Translations under genes and position numbers: made by a program | From: Erwinia pyrifoliae DSM 12163 | Lineage (GTDB): Bacteria; Pseudomonadota; Gammaproteobacteria; Enterobacterales; Enterobacteriaceae | Length of the DNA stretch: 23,865 nucleotides | Direction of reading: 5' to 3' | NCBI RefSeq assembly: GCF_000026985.1 | Contig: NC_017390.1 | Span: 3,858,533 to 3,882,397 of the forward strand | Shown here: positions 16,986 through 23,865 of the stretch, piece by piece | Position numbering within the stretch: the stretch's first letter is position 1 | How the letters are laid out: each line of letters opens with the position of its first letter | The notes under the pieces: model-generated | The model's input: the letters and a program-made list of their open reading frames with translations, nothing else | What the model was told of the DNA's origin: nothing | Databases searched by the model: none

Positions 16986-17004
16986 GATAATGAGAATGAG
17001 AATG
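16986..17004. promoter_or_regulatory. Fur box
   Basis: GATAATGAGAATGAGAATG is three tandem GATAAT-like hexamers and agrees with the 19-bp Fur consensus at about 14 positions. It lies between the divergent siderophore-interacting gene (about 75 nt away) and the FemAB-like gene (about 95 nt away), so Fur may control one or both. Confidence 0.72.
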
Positions 17005-17097
17005 AGGACTCTTTACCGCAATAATCGAGAACGGATTGATCCGCAGGCGAAAAGCGTTCAACGTAGCGTTTTACTGTGACTGATGCGGAGCACACCG

Positions 17098-18225
17098 ATG
17101 TCCCTGACCCTTCTGACGCGGCTGGCCGATATTCCGGCCAGCCAGTGGGATGCCCTGACCCCAAACGATCAGCCTTTCTTACGCCATGCCTTTCTGCATA
17201 CGCTGGAGGAGAGTGGTTCGGTGAGCCGCGCCAGCGGCTGGCAGCCCCAGCACCTGCTGTGGATCGAGGAGGGTATCGTGCGGGCGGCGCTGCCCGGCTA
17301 CGCGAAAAGCCATTCGATGGGCGAATACGTGTTCGATCACGGCTGGGCGGAAGCCTGCCAGCGCGCCGGACTGTCTTATTATCCGAAATGGCTGTCGGCG
17401 GTTCCTTTCAGCCCGGTGAGCGGTGCACGGCTGCTGGGTGATGACGCCGCCGCCGCGCGGCTGTTGCAGGCACTGCCCGGATTTCTGGCCACAGAGCAGT
17501 TCCACAGTGCGCACATGACTTTCAGCGATCGGCGCGTGCATCAGCTGTTGCAGCAGGATGCACGCTGGCTGCTGCGTCTTGGCTGCCAGTACCACTGGCA
17601 CAATCACGGCTACCGCGACTTTCAGGACTTTCTCGATACCCTTACCTCGCGCAAGCGCAAACAGCTACGCAAAGAGCGCCAGCTGGTGGCCAGCCAGGAC
17701 GTGGCGTTTACCTGGTATCAGGGGGATGAACTGCGTGAAGTGCAGTGGGATTTTATCTACGCCTGTTACGCCAATACCTACCATGTGCGCGGTCGCCAGC
17801 CTTATCTCACCCGTCTGTTCTTCAGCCTGCTGGCAGAACGGATGCCCGCCGCCATCCGCGTGGTCATTGCCAGCCGGCAGGGCAACCCGCTGGCGATGGC
17901 TTTCAGCCTGGTGGATGGCGATACCTTCTATGGCCGCTACTGGGGATGCCTGGAAGAGTATAACCGTCTGCATTTTGAAACCTGTTTCTACCAGGGCATG
18001 GAGTATGCTATTGCGCACGGGCTGGCGCGTTTCGATGCCGGTGCACAGGGCGAACATAAGCTGATCCGTGGCTTCGAGCCGGTACTGACCGAGTCCTGGC
18101 ATCTGCTGCGCCACCCGGGCCTGCACGAAGCGGTCGCCCACTTTCTGCACCAGGAGCGCGTAGGCATCCGCGCCTGGGCTGCTGAGGCGCGTGAAGCACT
18201 GCCCTATCGTCTTTCAACACCATGA
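17098..18225 (+). CDS. FemAB/GNAT-like acyltransferase family protein (COG3146)
   Basis: A 375-aa protein of the PF04339-type GNAT/FemAB-like group. Typical features include the RKRKQLRKERQ segment (about residues 185-195), NTYHVRGRQPYLTRLFF, the GRYWGC motif, HFETCFYQGMEYAI and FDAGAQGEHKLIRGFEPV. The group is described as peptidogalycan-like N-acyltransferases; the real substrate is not known. ATG 17098 is chosen as start because GGAG at 17086-17089 sits 8 nt before it; ATG 17083 is an alternative but overlaps this site. The gene diverges from the siderophore-interacting gene across a Fur box, so iron control is possible. It converges on the ABC transporter with a 17-nt gap. Confidence 0.85.
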   Translation: MSLTLLTRLADIPASQWDALTPNDQPFLRHAFLHTLEESGSVSRASGWQPQHLLWIEEGIVRAALPGYAKSHSMGEYVFDHGWAEACQRAGLSYYPKWLSAVPFSPVSGARLLGDDAAAARLLQALPGFLATEQFHSAHMTFSDRRVHQLLQQDARWLLRLGCQYHWHNHGYRDFQDFLDTLTSRKRKQLRKERQLVASQDVAFTWYQGDELREVQWDFIYACYANTYHVRGRQPYLTRLFFSLLAERMPAAIRVVIASRQGNPLAMAFSLVDGDTFYGRYWGCLEEYNRLHFETCFYQGMEYAIAHGLARFDAGAQGEHKLIRGFEPVLTESWHLLRHPGLHEAVAHFLHQERVGIRAWAAEAREALPYRLSTP

Positions 18226-18242
18226 CATCACGTCATGCCCGG

Positions 18243-20087
18243 CTAACCCGGGTCATGCTCCTCGCCGACAAAACCGCCGGTCTGGTGCCGCCACAGGCGC
18301 GCATACAGCCCGCCACGCGCCAGCAGCTCACTGTGAGTGCCGATTTCAGCAATCCTGCCCTGCTCCAGCACCACCAGTCTGTCCATACGGGCGATAGTGG
18401 AGAGGCGGTGCGCAATGGCGATCACCGTTTTGTTGCCCATCAGGTTTTCCAGGCTCTCCTGGATCGCCGCCTCCACTTCAGAATCCAGCGCCGACGTCGC
18501 CTCATCCATGATCAGAATCGGGGCATCTTTCAGCAGCACGCGGGCAATGGCGATACGCTGGCGCTGGCCGCCGGAAAGCTTCACCCCGCGTTCACCGACG
18601 TGGGCATCCAGCCCGGTACGCCCCTGCGGGTCGGACAGCAGCGGAATAAACTCATCCGCTTTCGCCCGGTGGATCGCCTGCTGTAACTCGGCTTCGCTGG
18701 CATAAGGGCGGCCATACAGCAGGTTGTCACGAATCGAGCGGTGCAGCAGTGAGGTGTCCTGAGTGATCATGCCAATCTGCGCACGCAGGCTCTCCTGACT
18801 GACGTCGGCAATGTTTTGCCCGTCGATCAAAATACGCCCGCCGTTCAGGTCATAGAGCCGCAACAGCAAATTGACCAGCGTCGATTTCCCAGCACCGGAA
18901 GGTCCAATAAGACCCATTTTTTCACCGGGTCGGATGGTCAGCTGCAGGTTATCGATCACCGTCCGCTCACCGCCGTAGTTGAAGTCAACGGCATCAAAAC
19001 GGATTTCGCCCTTTTCTACGCGCAGCGCCGACGCCTGGTCTTTATCGCTGACGTTGATCGGTTGGGCGATAGTTTGCAGGCCATCCTGCACCATGCCGAT
19101 ATTCTCGAAGATGCCGTTCACCACCCACATAATCCAGCCGGACATATTGACGATGCGGATCACCAGCCCGGTGGCCAGCGCAATGGCTCCCACGCTCAGC
19201 AATGACTGAGTCCACAACCACAGCGCCAGCCCGGTGGTACTGATAATCAGCAGGCCGTTTAGCGTGGTGATCACCACATCCATGCCGGTAACCATCCGCC
19301 CCTGATCGCGGGTTTTTATCGTCTGATCGTCAATCGCCTCACGCGCGTTCTGGCGTTCCAGGTCACTGTGGGCAAACAGCTTCAGGGTGGAGATATTGGT
19401 GTAGCCGTCAACAATGAAGCCCATCAGGCGCGAACGGGAATCGGAAGAGGCGACCGAGCGCGCTTTCACGCGCGGTACAAAGTAGCGCAGGCAGAGAATA
19501 TAACCCACGATCCAGATCAGTAGCGGAATAGTCAACCGCCAGTCAGCCTCGGCAAACAGCACCAGCGTGGTGATGGCGTAGATCAACACATGCCATAGCG
19601 CATCCACAGCCTGCACCGCCGAGTCACGCAGCGCATTGCCGGTTTGCATAATGCGCTGCGCGATACGCCCGGCAAAGTCGTTCTGGAAAAAGTTCAGGCT
19701 CTGGCGCAGCACATAGTTGTGATGCTGCTAGCGGATCATGCTGGTCATACCGGGGTTAATCGCCTGGTGTACCAGCAGGTCGTGCAGGCCGATAAACAGC
19801 GGCCGCAGCAGCAGCGCCACCGCCGCCATCCACAGCAGTTCGCCGCCGTAATCGCTAAAAAAGGTCACGGCGGGACTGGCGTTCACCAAGTCGATAATAC
19901 GGCTAAGGTAGCGGAACAGCGCTACTTCAATTAACGATGCAATCAGCCCGATAACCAGCAGCAGCGCGAAACTCGGCCACACCTGGCGCAGATAAAACAG
20001 ATAAAACGCCCAGACGCGGTTCGGCGGCGTGTCGGCCGGGGCATCCTTGAAGATATCGATAATCCTTTCAAAACGGCGATACGGCAT
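18243..20087 (-). pseudogene. ABC exporter (fused permease-ATPase) interrupted by an amber codon
   Basis: A 614-codon half-size exporter of the MsbA/multidrug type. The 119-codon 5' part starts MPYRRFER and holds the first membrane helices, ending GMTSMIR. The next codon is TAG (19728-19730), and the same frame then continues QHHNYVLRQSLNFFQNDFAG to the end, so a tryptophan codon TGG has probably changed to TAG. The rest is intact: six-helix permease, Walker A GPSGAGKST, signature LSGGQRQR, Walker [13 protein letters not shown] and IAHRLSTI. Without readthrough or an amber suppressor, only a short N-terminal piece is made; internal restart at ATG 19664 would miss the first helices. The substrate is unknown. 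A single-base sequencing error cannot be excluded. Confidence 0.85.
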
Positions 20088-20333
20088 AAAGCAGGCTCAC
20101 TTCCAGAGCTGTAAACCTACAGCTTAGTGCATCCGGGTAGCAGTCAGAAGATGATTAATACATTAATGACGGCAAATAAGTGACTGGCGTGATAGTTAAC
20201 AACGCGACTATGCAGGAGAACAGGAGCGGATATGCAGGGGGGCCTCTTTCCCCTTAAGAAATAAGGGTATTGTGCGTTAGCATAGCGTCAATTATTATTT
20301 TCACTAATCATTCCCGAGGAAGGTGCGAATAAC
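20088..20333. promoter_or_regulatory. Divergent intergenic region between the ABC exporter and the HNH unit
   Basis: This gap must hold a leftward promoter for the exporter and a rightward one for the 103-aa gene. A weak hairpin CCCTTA/TAAGGG lies at about 20254-20270. GAGGAAGG at 20316-20323 is the ribosome-binding site of the rightward gene. No operator was recognised. Confidence 0.4.
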
Positions 20334-20645
20334 ATGAAAAACAGGGTTTTTGCATCATTATTTGTTGAAGCCATAAATAAAGCTGGTGAAGATAATGGCA
20401 TGGCGAACACCATTTCTGGCATGCTGAATCAGATTGAACAGAAAGAGGTTGTGCGACGTTCCAGAATCGCGGAAAAAAAAACGGGGAAACAGGAAACAGG
20501 GCAATCCTCCTTAAGGACAAAATATCCCCAGAGCCAGCCCTTACCTCAGGAAGACAATAGTTCAAAAAACATAGATGAAAATGTGTCATCTGTTTTTTTG
20601 CGTGAGTTGAAACAGAAGGAATACCGAAAATTAGTCTCTGAATGA
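20334..20645 (+). CDS. Uncharacterised 103-aa hydrophilic protein
   Basis: The family is not recognised. The protein is polar and rich in Lys, Glu, Gln and Ser, with an N-terminal part (MKNRVFASLFVEAINKAGED) that could be helical and a low-complexity middle (TGKQETGQSSLRTKYPQ). It has no signal peptide, membrane helix or cysteine. GAGGAAGG about 10 nt upstream is a strong ribosome-binding site and supports ATG 20334. It lies 27 nt ahead of the HNH nuclease-like gene on the same strand and is probably cotranscribed with it. It could be an adaptor, chaperone or immunity-like partner of that protein; this is inference from position only. Confidence 0.65.
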   Translation: MKNRVFASLFVEAINKAGEDNGMANTISGMLNQIEQKEVVRRSRIAEKKTGKQETGQSSLRTKYPQSQPLPQEDNSSKNIDENVSSVFLRELKQKEYRKLVSE

Positions 20646-20672
20646 CCCTATTATTTTTTATCTCTGGAATCC

Positions 20673-21848
20673 TTGATTGAAAAAAAGAGCGAAACCAGGA
20701 TCATCTTTGAACGCGCAAAGCTAAAATATTCTGGTCATGGCAACCTTTCAAGGCTGCATCAGGCGGAAAATAAATACCATCGGGTGATGACAGATGTCGA
20801 ACGGGAGATCCAGCTAAAAGTTGGGGAGCGGCTTCAAAAAGGCCAGAAAATTCCCCGCAGCCTGTTGGTGAATGATGGCTTTGTTCTTTCCGAAGAGGGA
20901 GTTAAGCGCGACGAGCGGCGCAGGCAGCTAATTGCAGAAGAAGCCCGTGCGGCGGCGGCCCATCGAGAAGCCATCAGTAAAATCACGACATACACAAAAC
21001 CCGTGCCACAGCCGACAGTGATTCAGGTCCCGCCACTAAAGTCTCATGCTTCCGTTGCACCGAAAAATCATCTGCAGTTACCGGTCACGGGGGGCACTGA
21101 AAACTTTGACCGGGCGCGGTATTTCGAGCTTTTAAAGAGTATGTCACGCGAAGAAGCTTGGCGTATTGTCAAAAGCGAAGCGCAGAATACGGCGTTGCAG
21201 AAAGTACCGTTCCTGACAGGTGAATTTTGCTACATACATACTCTGTGTTTCTGGCTGCAGTTAAATGCGGGAGTTGAACATGTCACCGCGCTTAACGTGG
21301 CCACCAACAGTGAGAAAGCCGAAGATTGTCTCCGCAATACCATCGCGAATTGGACTACAAACCGTATCCGTGTGCATAGAGCACCGTCCATTCAGCGCAG
21401 GGCTGTTTTAGCCTCAAGGTTGATTACACCTGTGAAATTCACTGCACTACGCCATTTTAATCTTATTGACCCCAGTCGTTATCACCATAGCATTTCCAGC
21501 CGTTCTGCAAACCAGCAAACTAATTTTAAAACACGAGTTCTTGAAAATTTTTATCACCGCTGCGCTGTAACTGGACAAAAAATCGGCGCATTACTACAGG
21601 CATGCCACATCGAGGATTATGCTTTGGGTGGAAATATGAGTACCGATAACGGAATACTGCTGTCAGCAGATTGCCACCGGTTATTTGATGAAAATCTGAT
21701 GGGTATTGAACCGGAGAAACTGACAGTACACTTCAAAGTACGATGCATTTACTCATCCATGTTTGAAGGAAAGCGCATTTATCCTCACCGTCTGACCTTA
21801 GATAAAAATAAGCTCAGAAAAAAATGGGAAATGTTTCAAGTGGGATAG
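20673..21848 (+). CDS. HNH endonuclease-like protein with long N-terminal region
   Basis: A 391-aa protein with a C-terminal HNH domain (about 285-345): Cys297 (RCAVTG), His312 (QACHIEDY), Asn326 (DNGILL) and His335 (CHRLFDE), the HNH_2-like pattern AcHI...GG..NGILLS..H.LFD. All metal and catalytic positions appear present. Residues 1-110 are charged and helical (EREIQLKVGERLQKGQ, EEARAAAAHREAI), followed by a proline-rich linker and an unknown middle domain (140-280) with FCYIHTLCFWLQ. The TTG start at 20673 has only a weak ribosome-binding site; ATG 20787 (MTDVERE) is a later possibility. It may be a DNase effector, a defence nuclease or a mobile-element protein; the sequence does not decide. 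The 103-aa gene precedes it. Confidence 0.7.
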   Translation: MIEKKSETRIIFERAKLKYSGHGNLSRLHQAENKYHRVMTDVEREIQLKVGERLQKGQKIPRSLLVNDGFVLSEEGVKRDERRRQLIAEEARAAAAHREAISKITTYTKPVPQPTVIQVPPLKSHASVAPKNHLQLPVTGGTENFDRARYFELLKSMSREEAWRIVKSEAQNTALQKVPFLTGEFCYIHTLCFWLQLNAGVEHVTALNVATNSEKAEDCLRNTIANWTTNRIRVHRAPSIQRRAVLASRLITPVKFTALRHFNLIDPSRYHHSISSRSANQQTNFKTRVLENFYHRCAVTGQKIGALLQACHIEDYALGGNMSTDNGILLSADCHRLFDENLMGIEPEKLTVHFKVRCIYSSMFEGKRIYPHRLTLDKNKLRKKWEMFQVG

Positions 21849-22120
21849 CACCTGATCAAAACTGCTACCTGGTGTTGTACCAGACATTTCTTACTGAATA
21901 TCTGGTCAGTCAGATAAGACTGGTAATTTTCAGGGTATGAAAGTCTATATTTCGCTCAAACCACACCGTCCGTTTTGATCGCGTTCTGCCCTGAAAAACT
22001 GTCATGCCGAATCTGAGCTAATACCGTTCAGGGTGTGAATATCTGCGTATCGCGCAGATAAGTCGGCCTGATTATTTTCTCAGGCCGTCTTCACAACTTC
22101 AGTTATGTGCAGCTACAGGG
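21849..22120. other. Intergenic region with repeated hairpins, no gene seen
   Basis: Between convergent genes lie several symmetrical elements: TTTTCAGGG (21927-21935) with its complement CCCTGAAAA (21989-21997), a second TTCAGGGTGTGAA (22027-22039) differing by one base from TTCAGGGTATGAA (21929-21941), a 7-bp stem ATCTGCG/CGCAGAT (22041-22059), and a terminator-like hairpin at 22065-22086. No protein gene fits. Confidence 0.4.
22065..22086. terminator. Hairpin between convergent operons
   Basis: Perfect GGCCTGA/TCAGGCC stem with an 8-nt loop, about 35 nt beyond the end of the leftward SMP-30 gene and also downstream of the rightward HNH gene. T-runs are poor on both strands. Confidence 0.45.
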
Positions 22121-23137
22121 CTATTGACGTAGCGTATCCGCCCCTTTTACCCGCACCGGAATGCGCAGTACCTGGTCGGTCGCGGTCACGTACATCCAGT
22201 GCCTGTTCTGCACGTCCGTGCACAGCGCCAGATTCGCGGTATCCTTTTCAGGGATGAGGATTTTTCCCAGCCGCTTACCGGCAGGCGAGAATATCTGTAC
22301 GCCATCCCTGGCGCTGGTCCAGACATTGCCGTGGGCATCAACTTTGATGCCGTCCGGTACGCCCGGTGAAATCTCAGCGAACACCCGGCCTGCTCCGATC
22401 TGCTGCGCGCTGACCGGGTAGACCATAATGCGGTGTTGCAGCGACTTATTGTTAACATCGTGCCCCAGCTGCGCATCCGAGACATAAAGCAGCTTGCCGT
22501 CCGGGGAGAAAGCCAGCCCGTTAGGGGTATATAATCCGGGCGTGTTCATCTTCGACAGCTTTTTCGCTGACGGGTCATAGCGATAAACAAATTCCCCTTC
22601 CATCTCCGGCTTCCCTTTCCCGTTGCTCTCTTCCTGACTCAGGATGCCGAATTTGGGATCGGTGAACCAGATTGCGCCGTCGCGAGCCACCACCACATCA
22701 TTCGGGCTATGGAAGCGCTTACCTTGCCATTCGCTAACCAATGTCACCCAGCTACCGTCATGCTCACGACGCACAACGGCGCGCTTTCCGTGAGAAGCGG
22801 CGATAACTCTTCCTTCTGCATCGACGGCATGACCATTCTGGTAAACCGCCGGGGAAAGCCATCTTTTCAGGCCGTCCTTCTCTGACCAGCTCATCACCTG
22901 GTTGCGCTTCACATCACCATAGATAAGCGTGTCCTGCGCGATGCACGCCGGACCTTCAGCCCATTTGGCATTATCGGCAATCTTCCGTGCAGCAGCATGT
23001 TTAGCGATAAGATCGTAGAAGCCGGGCTGCTCGGCAACCAGCTTGATATCCGTATCGCCTGCCGCACTCTGAGCGGCATTAAACAAAATGATGCTGCCAA
23101 CGACGCTCAATAAAAAGGGTTTGCAGCGAAAAGACAT
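22121..23137 (-). CDS. Exported SMP-30/gluconolactonase-like beta-propeller protein
   Basis: A 338-aa protein of the SMP-30/gluconolactonase/LRE group, predicted to be periplasmic. The signal peptide ends near AAQSAAGD (residues 1-27). Motifs of the six-bladed propeller follow in order: KWAEGPAC (metal-binding Glu), NGHAVDAEGRV, HSPNDVVVARDGAIWFTDP (metal-binding Asn), PNGLAFSPDGKLLYVSD and VPDGIKVDAHGNVW (metal-binding Asp). This is the family's divalent-metal site for hydrolysing sugar lactones or similar esters. ATG 23137 is preceded by AAGGA, which overlaps the end of the upstream cupin gene (12-nt gap), so the two are cotranscribed. The substrate is not evident. Confidence 0.85.
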   Translation of the reverse strand: MSFRCKPFLLSVVGSIILFNAAQSAAGDTDIKLVAEQPGFYDLIAKHAAARKIADNAKWAEGPACIAQDTLIYGDVKRNQVMSWSEKDGLKRWLSPAVYQNGHAVDAEGRVIAASHGKRAVVRREHDGSWVTLVSEWQGKRFHSPNDVVVARDGAIWFTDPKFGILSQEESNGKGKPEMEGEFVYRYDPSAKKLSKMNTPGLYTPNGLAFSPDGKLLYVSDAQLGHDVNNKSLQHRIMVYPVSAQQIGAGRVFAEISPGVPDGIKVDAHGNVWTSARDGVQIFSPAGKRLGKILIPEKDTANLALCTDVQNRHWMYVTATDQVLRIPVRVKGADTLRQ

Positions 23138-23149
23138 GTCAATCGTTCC

Positions 23150-23728
23150 TTAATATGCACATGCGCCGCTGGTGCGGGCCTTATCGGCACCAGGTTTCAG
23201 TTTGATAATCAGCTGGACGTTTGGCTCATCCCCCACGGTGCGCGACACATGACCGACGCGCTCATCGCCGGGGCGTGGCCGGGAGGAGGTATCGGCATTG
23301 AACTGCACTTCGCCTGGCCCCTGTACCAGGGTGCTGCCATCGGTAGTTTCAACTGACCACTTGCCCGATAGCGTGATCACCCACTGCGGGCCAGGCGCAT
23401 GATGCCAGCTACCGACATAACCCGGCGGCAGTACGGCATACGCAATGCTTTCAACCTTATCAGGTGACAGGCCAATCCACTGCGGTGCAGACGGCGGCGC
23501 ATAGCTTTTATGTTCCAGACCTTCAAAGCGACAGTGGCCGACATGCGTAGCACCCTTATCGTCGGCCCAGACGGTGGCAAATTTGACCGGCGGCTGGGTT
23601 TTTCCGTCACTCACAGTCGTTTCGTGTGAGTCGCCTGGCACAGCGCGCACCTGAATATTGGCCCCGGCAGAGGCGATAACGCTAACCCCACACGTCAGTG
23701 CCAGTGTACGTAGCATGCTAGTTTTCAT
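23150..23728 (-). CDS. Exported cupin-domain protein
   Basis: A 192-aa protein with an N-terminal signal peptide (MKTSMLRTLALTCGVSVIASAG) and a single cupin barrel. The first cupin motif contains GSWHHAPGPQWVITLSGKW, with two adjacent histidines as possible metal ligands; the second part reads VQGPGEVQFNAD before the C-terminal SGACAY. A metal-dependent role or small-ligand binding is possible, but no reaction can be named. The start at ATG 23728 has AAGGGAATCTA ahead of it. It is the first gene of a two-gene leftward operon with the SMP-30-like lactonase protein, and both products appear to be exported, which suggests a joint periplasmic task. Confidence 0.8.
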   Translation of the reverse strand: MKTSMLRTLALTCGVSVIASAGANIQVRAVPGDSHETTVSDGKTQPPVKFATVWADDKGATHVGHCRFEGLEHKSYAPPSAPQWIGLSPDKVESIAYAVLPPGYVGSWHHAPGPQWVITLSGKWSVETTDGSTLVQGPGEVQFNADTSSRPRPGDERVGHVSRTVGDEPNVQLIIKLKPGADKARTSGACAY

Positions 23729-23865
23729 TAGATTCCCTTAATTGTTAACATCGAAGTCCCATTATAAACAGCAATATCCGGACATGTCTTGTTACGCGGG
23801 CGAATATGGGAATATGCCTAAAAGGAAGGCATTCAGGTGGGTTAGGGAGCTGATAGCCTGGCGGT
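23729..23865. promoter_or_regulatory. Upstream region of the cupin/SMP-30 operon
   Basis: The last 137 nt of the window lie upstream of the leftward cupin gene and should contain its promoter. No operator, terminator or further gene is recognised before the window ends. Confidence 0.3.

Noticed and set aside
1..23865. tRNA genes, rRNA, CRISPR arrays, insertion sequences, integrase or att repeats
   Set aside because: None was recognised on either strand; the islands show no visible transposase or integrase despite their foreign composition.

Overview
The window looks like chromosomal DNA of an enterobacterium, most likely Erwiniaceae (Erwinia/Pantoea type). The evidence is a YqhA protein very close to the E. 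coli one, close homologues of the colicin V exporter CvaAB, a typical enterobacterial Fur site beside a siderophore-interacting protein, and moderate-GC core genes interrupted by AT-rich accessory islands. The genus call is inference.

Layout. (1) 1-4500: a decayed contact-dependent inhibition (CDI) locus read leftwards. It holds cdiB with a 2-nt frameshift, a strikingly short cdiA of 688 aa in which the secretion domain is joined almost directly to a VENN-type toxin end, a small membrane immunity protein, a hairpin terminator, and a rightward SymE-like remnant. (2) 4549-8877: an aromatic-type Rieske oxygenase and reductase pair with a divergent LysR regulator, a Tat-type esterase, and the 3' scrap of an SDR dehydrogenase gene. 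(3) 8878-9375: yqhA. (4) 9400-14350: an AT-rich island with several tiny reading frames followed by cvaA-cvaB, a colicin V/microcin type I exporter whose peptidase triad is intact, yet with no recognisable double-glycine precursor nearby. (5) 14458-15971: a lipase toxin (apparently missing its delivery end) overlapping its ankyrin-repeat lipoprotein immunity gene. (6) 16010-20087: a Fur-boxed siderophore-interacting protein, a divergent FemAB/GNAT-like protein, and a two-domain ABC exporter interrupted by an in-frame amber codon. (7) 20334-21848: a two-gene unit of an unknown 103-aa protein and an HNH nuclease-like protein. (8) 22121-23728: an exported SMP-30/gluconolactonase-like protein and an exported cupin, cotranscribed leftwards.

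How it fits together. Four segments (CDI, CvaAB, lipase/ankyrin pair, HNH pair) are known or plausible interbacterial-antagonism modules, separated by ordinary metabolic and iron genes. Several are incomplete: broken cdiB, CdiA without its stalk, exporter without visible cargo, lipase without a delivery domain. The most unusual items are the mini-CdiA, the cargo-less CvaAB island with its small reading frames, and the 103-aa/HNH pair. All calls are from reading the sequence; no similarity search was possible.
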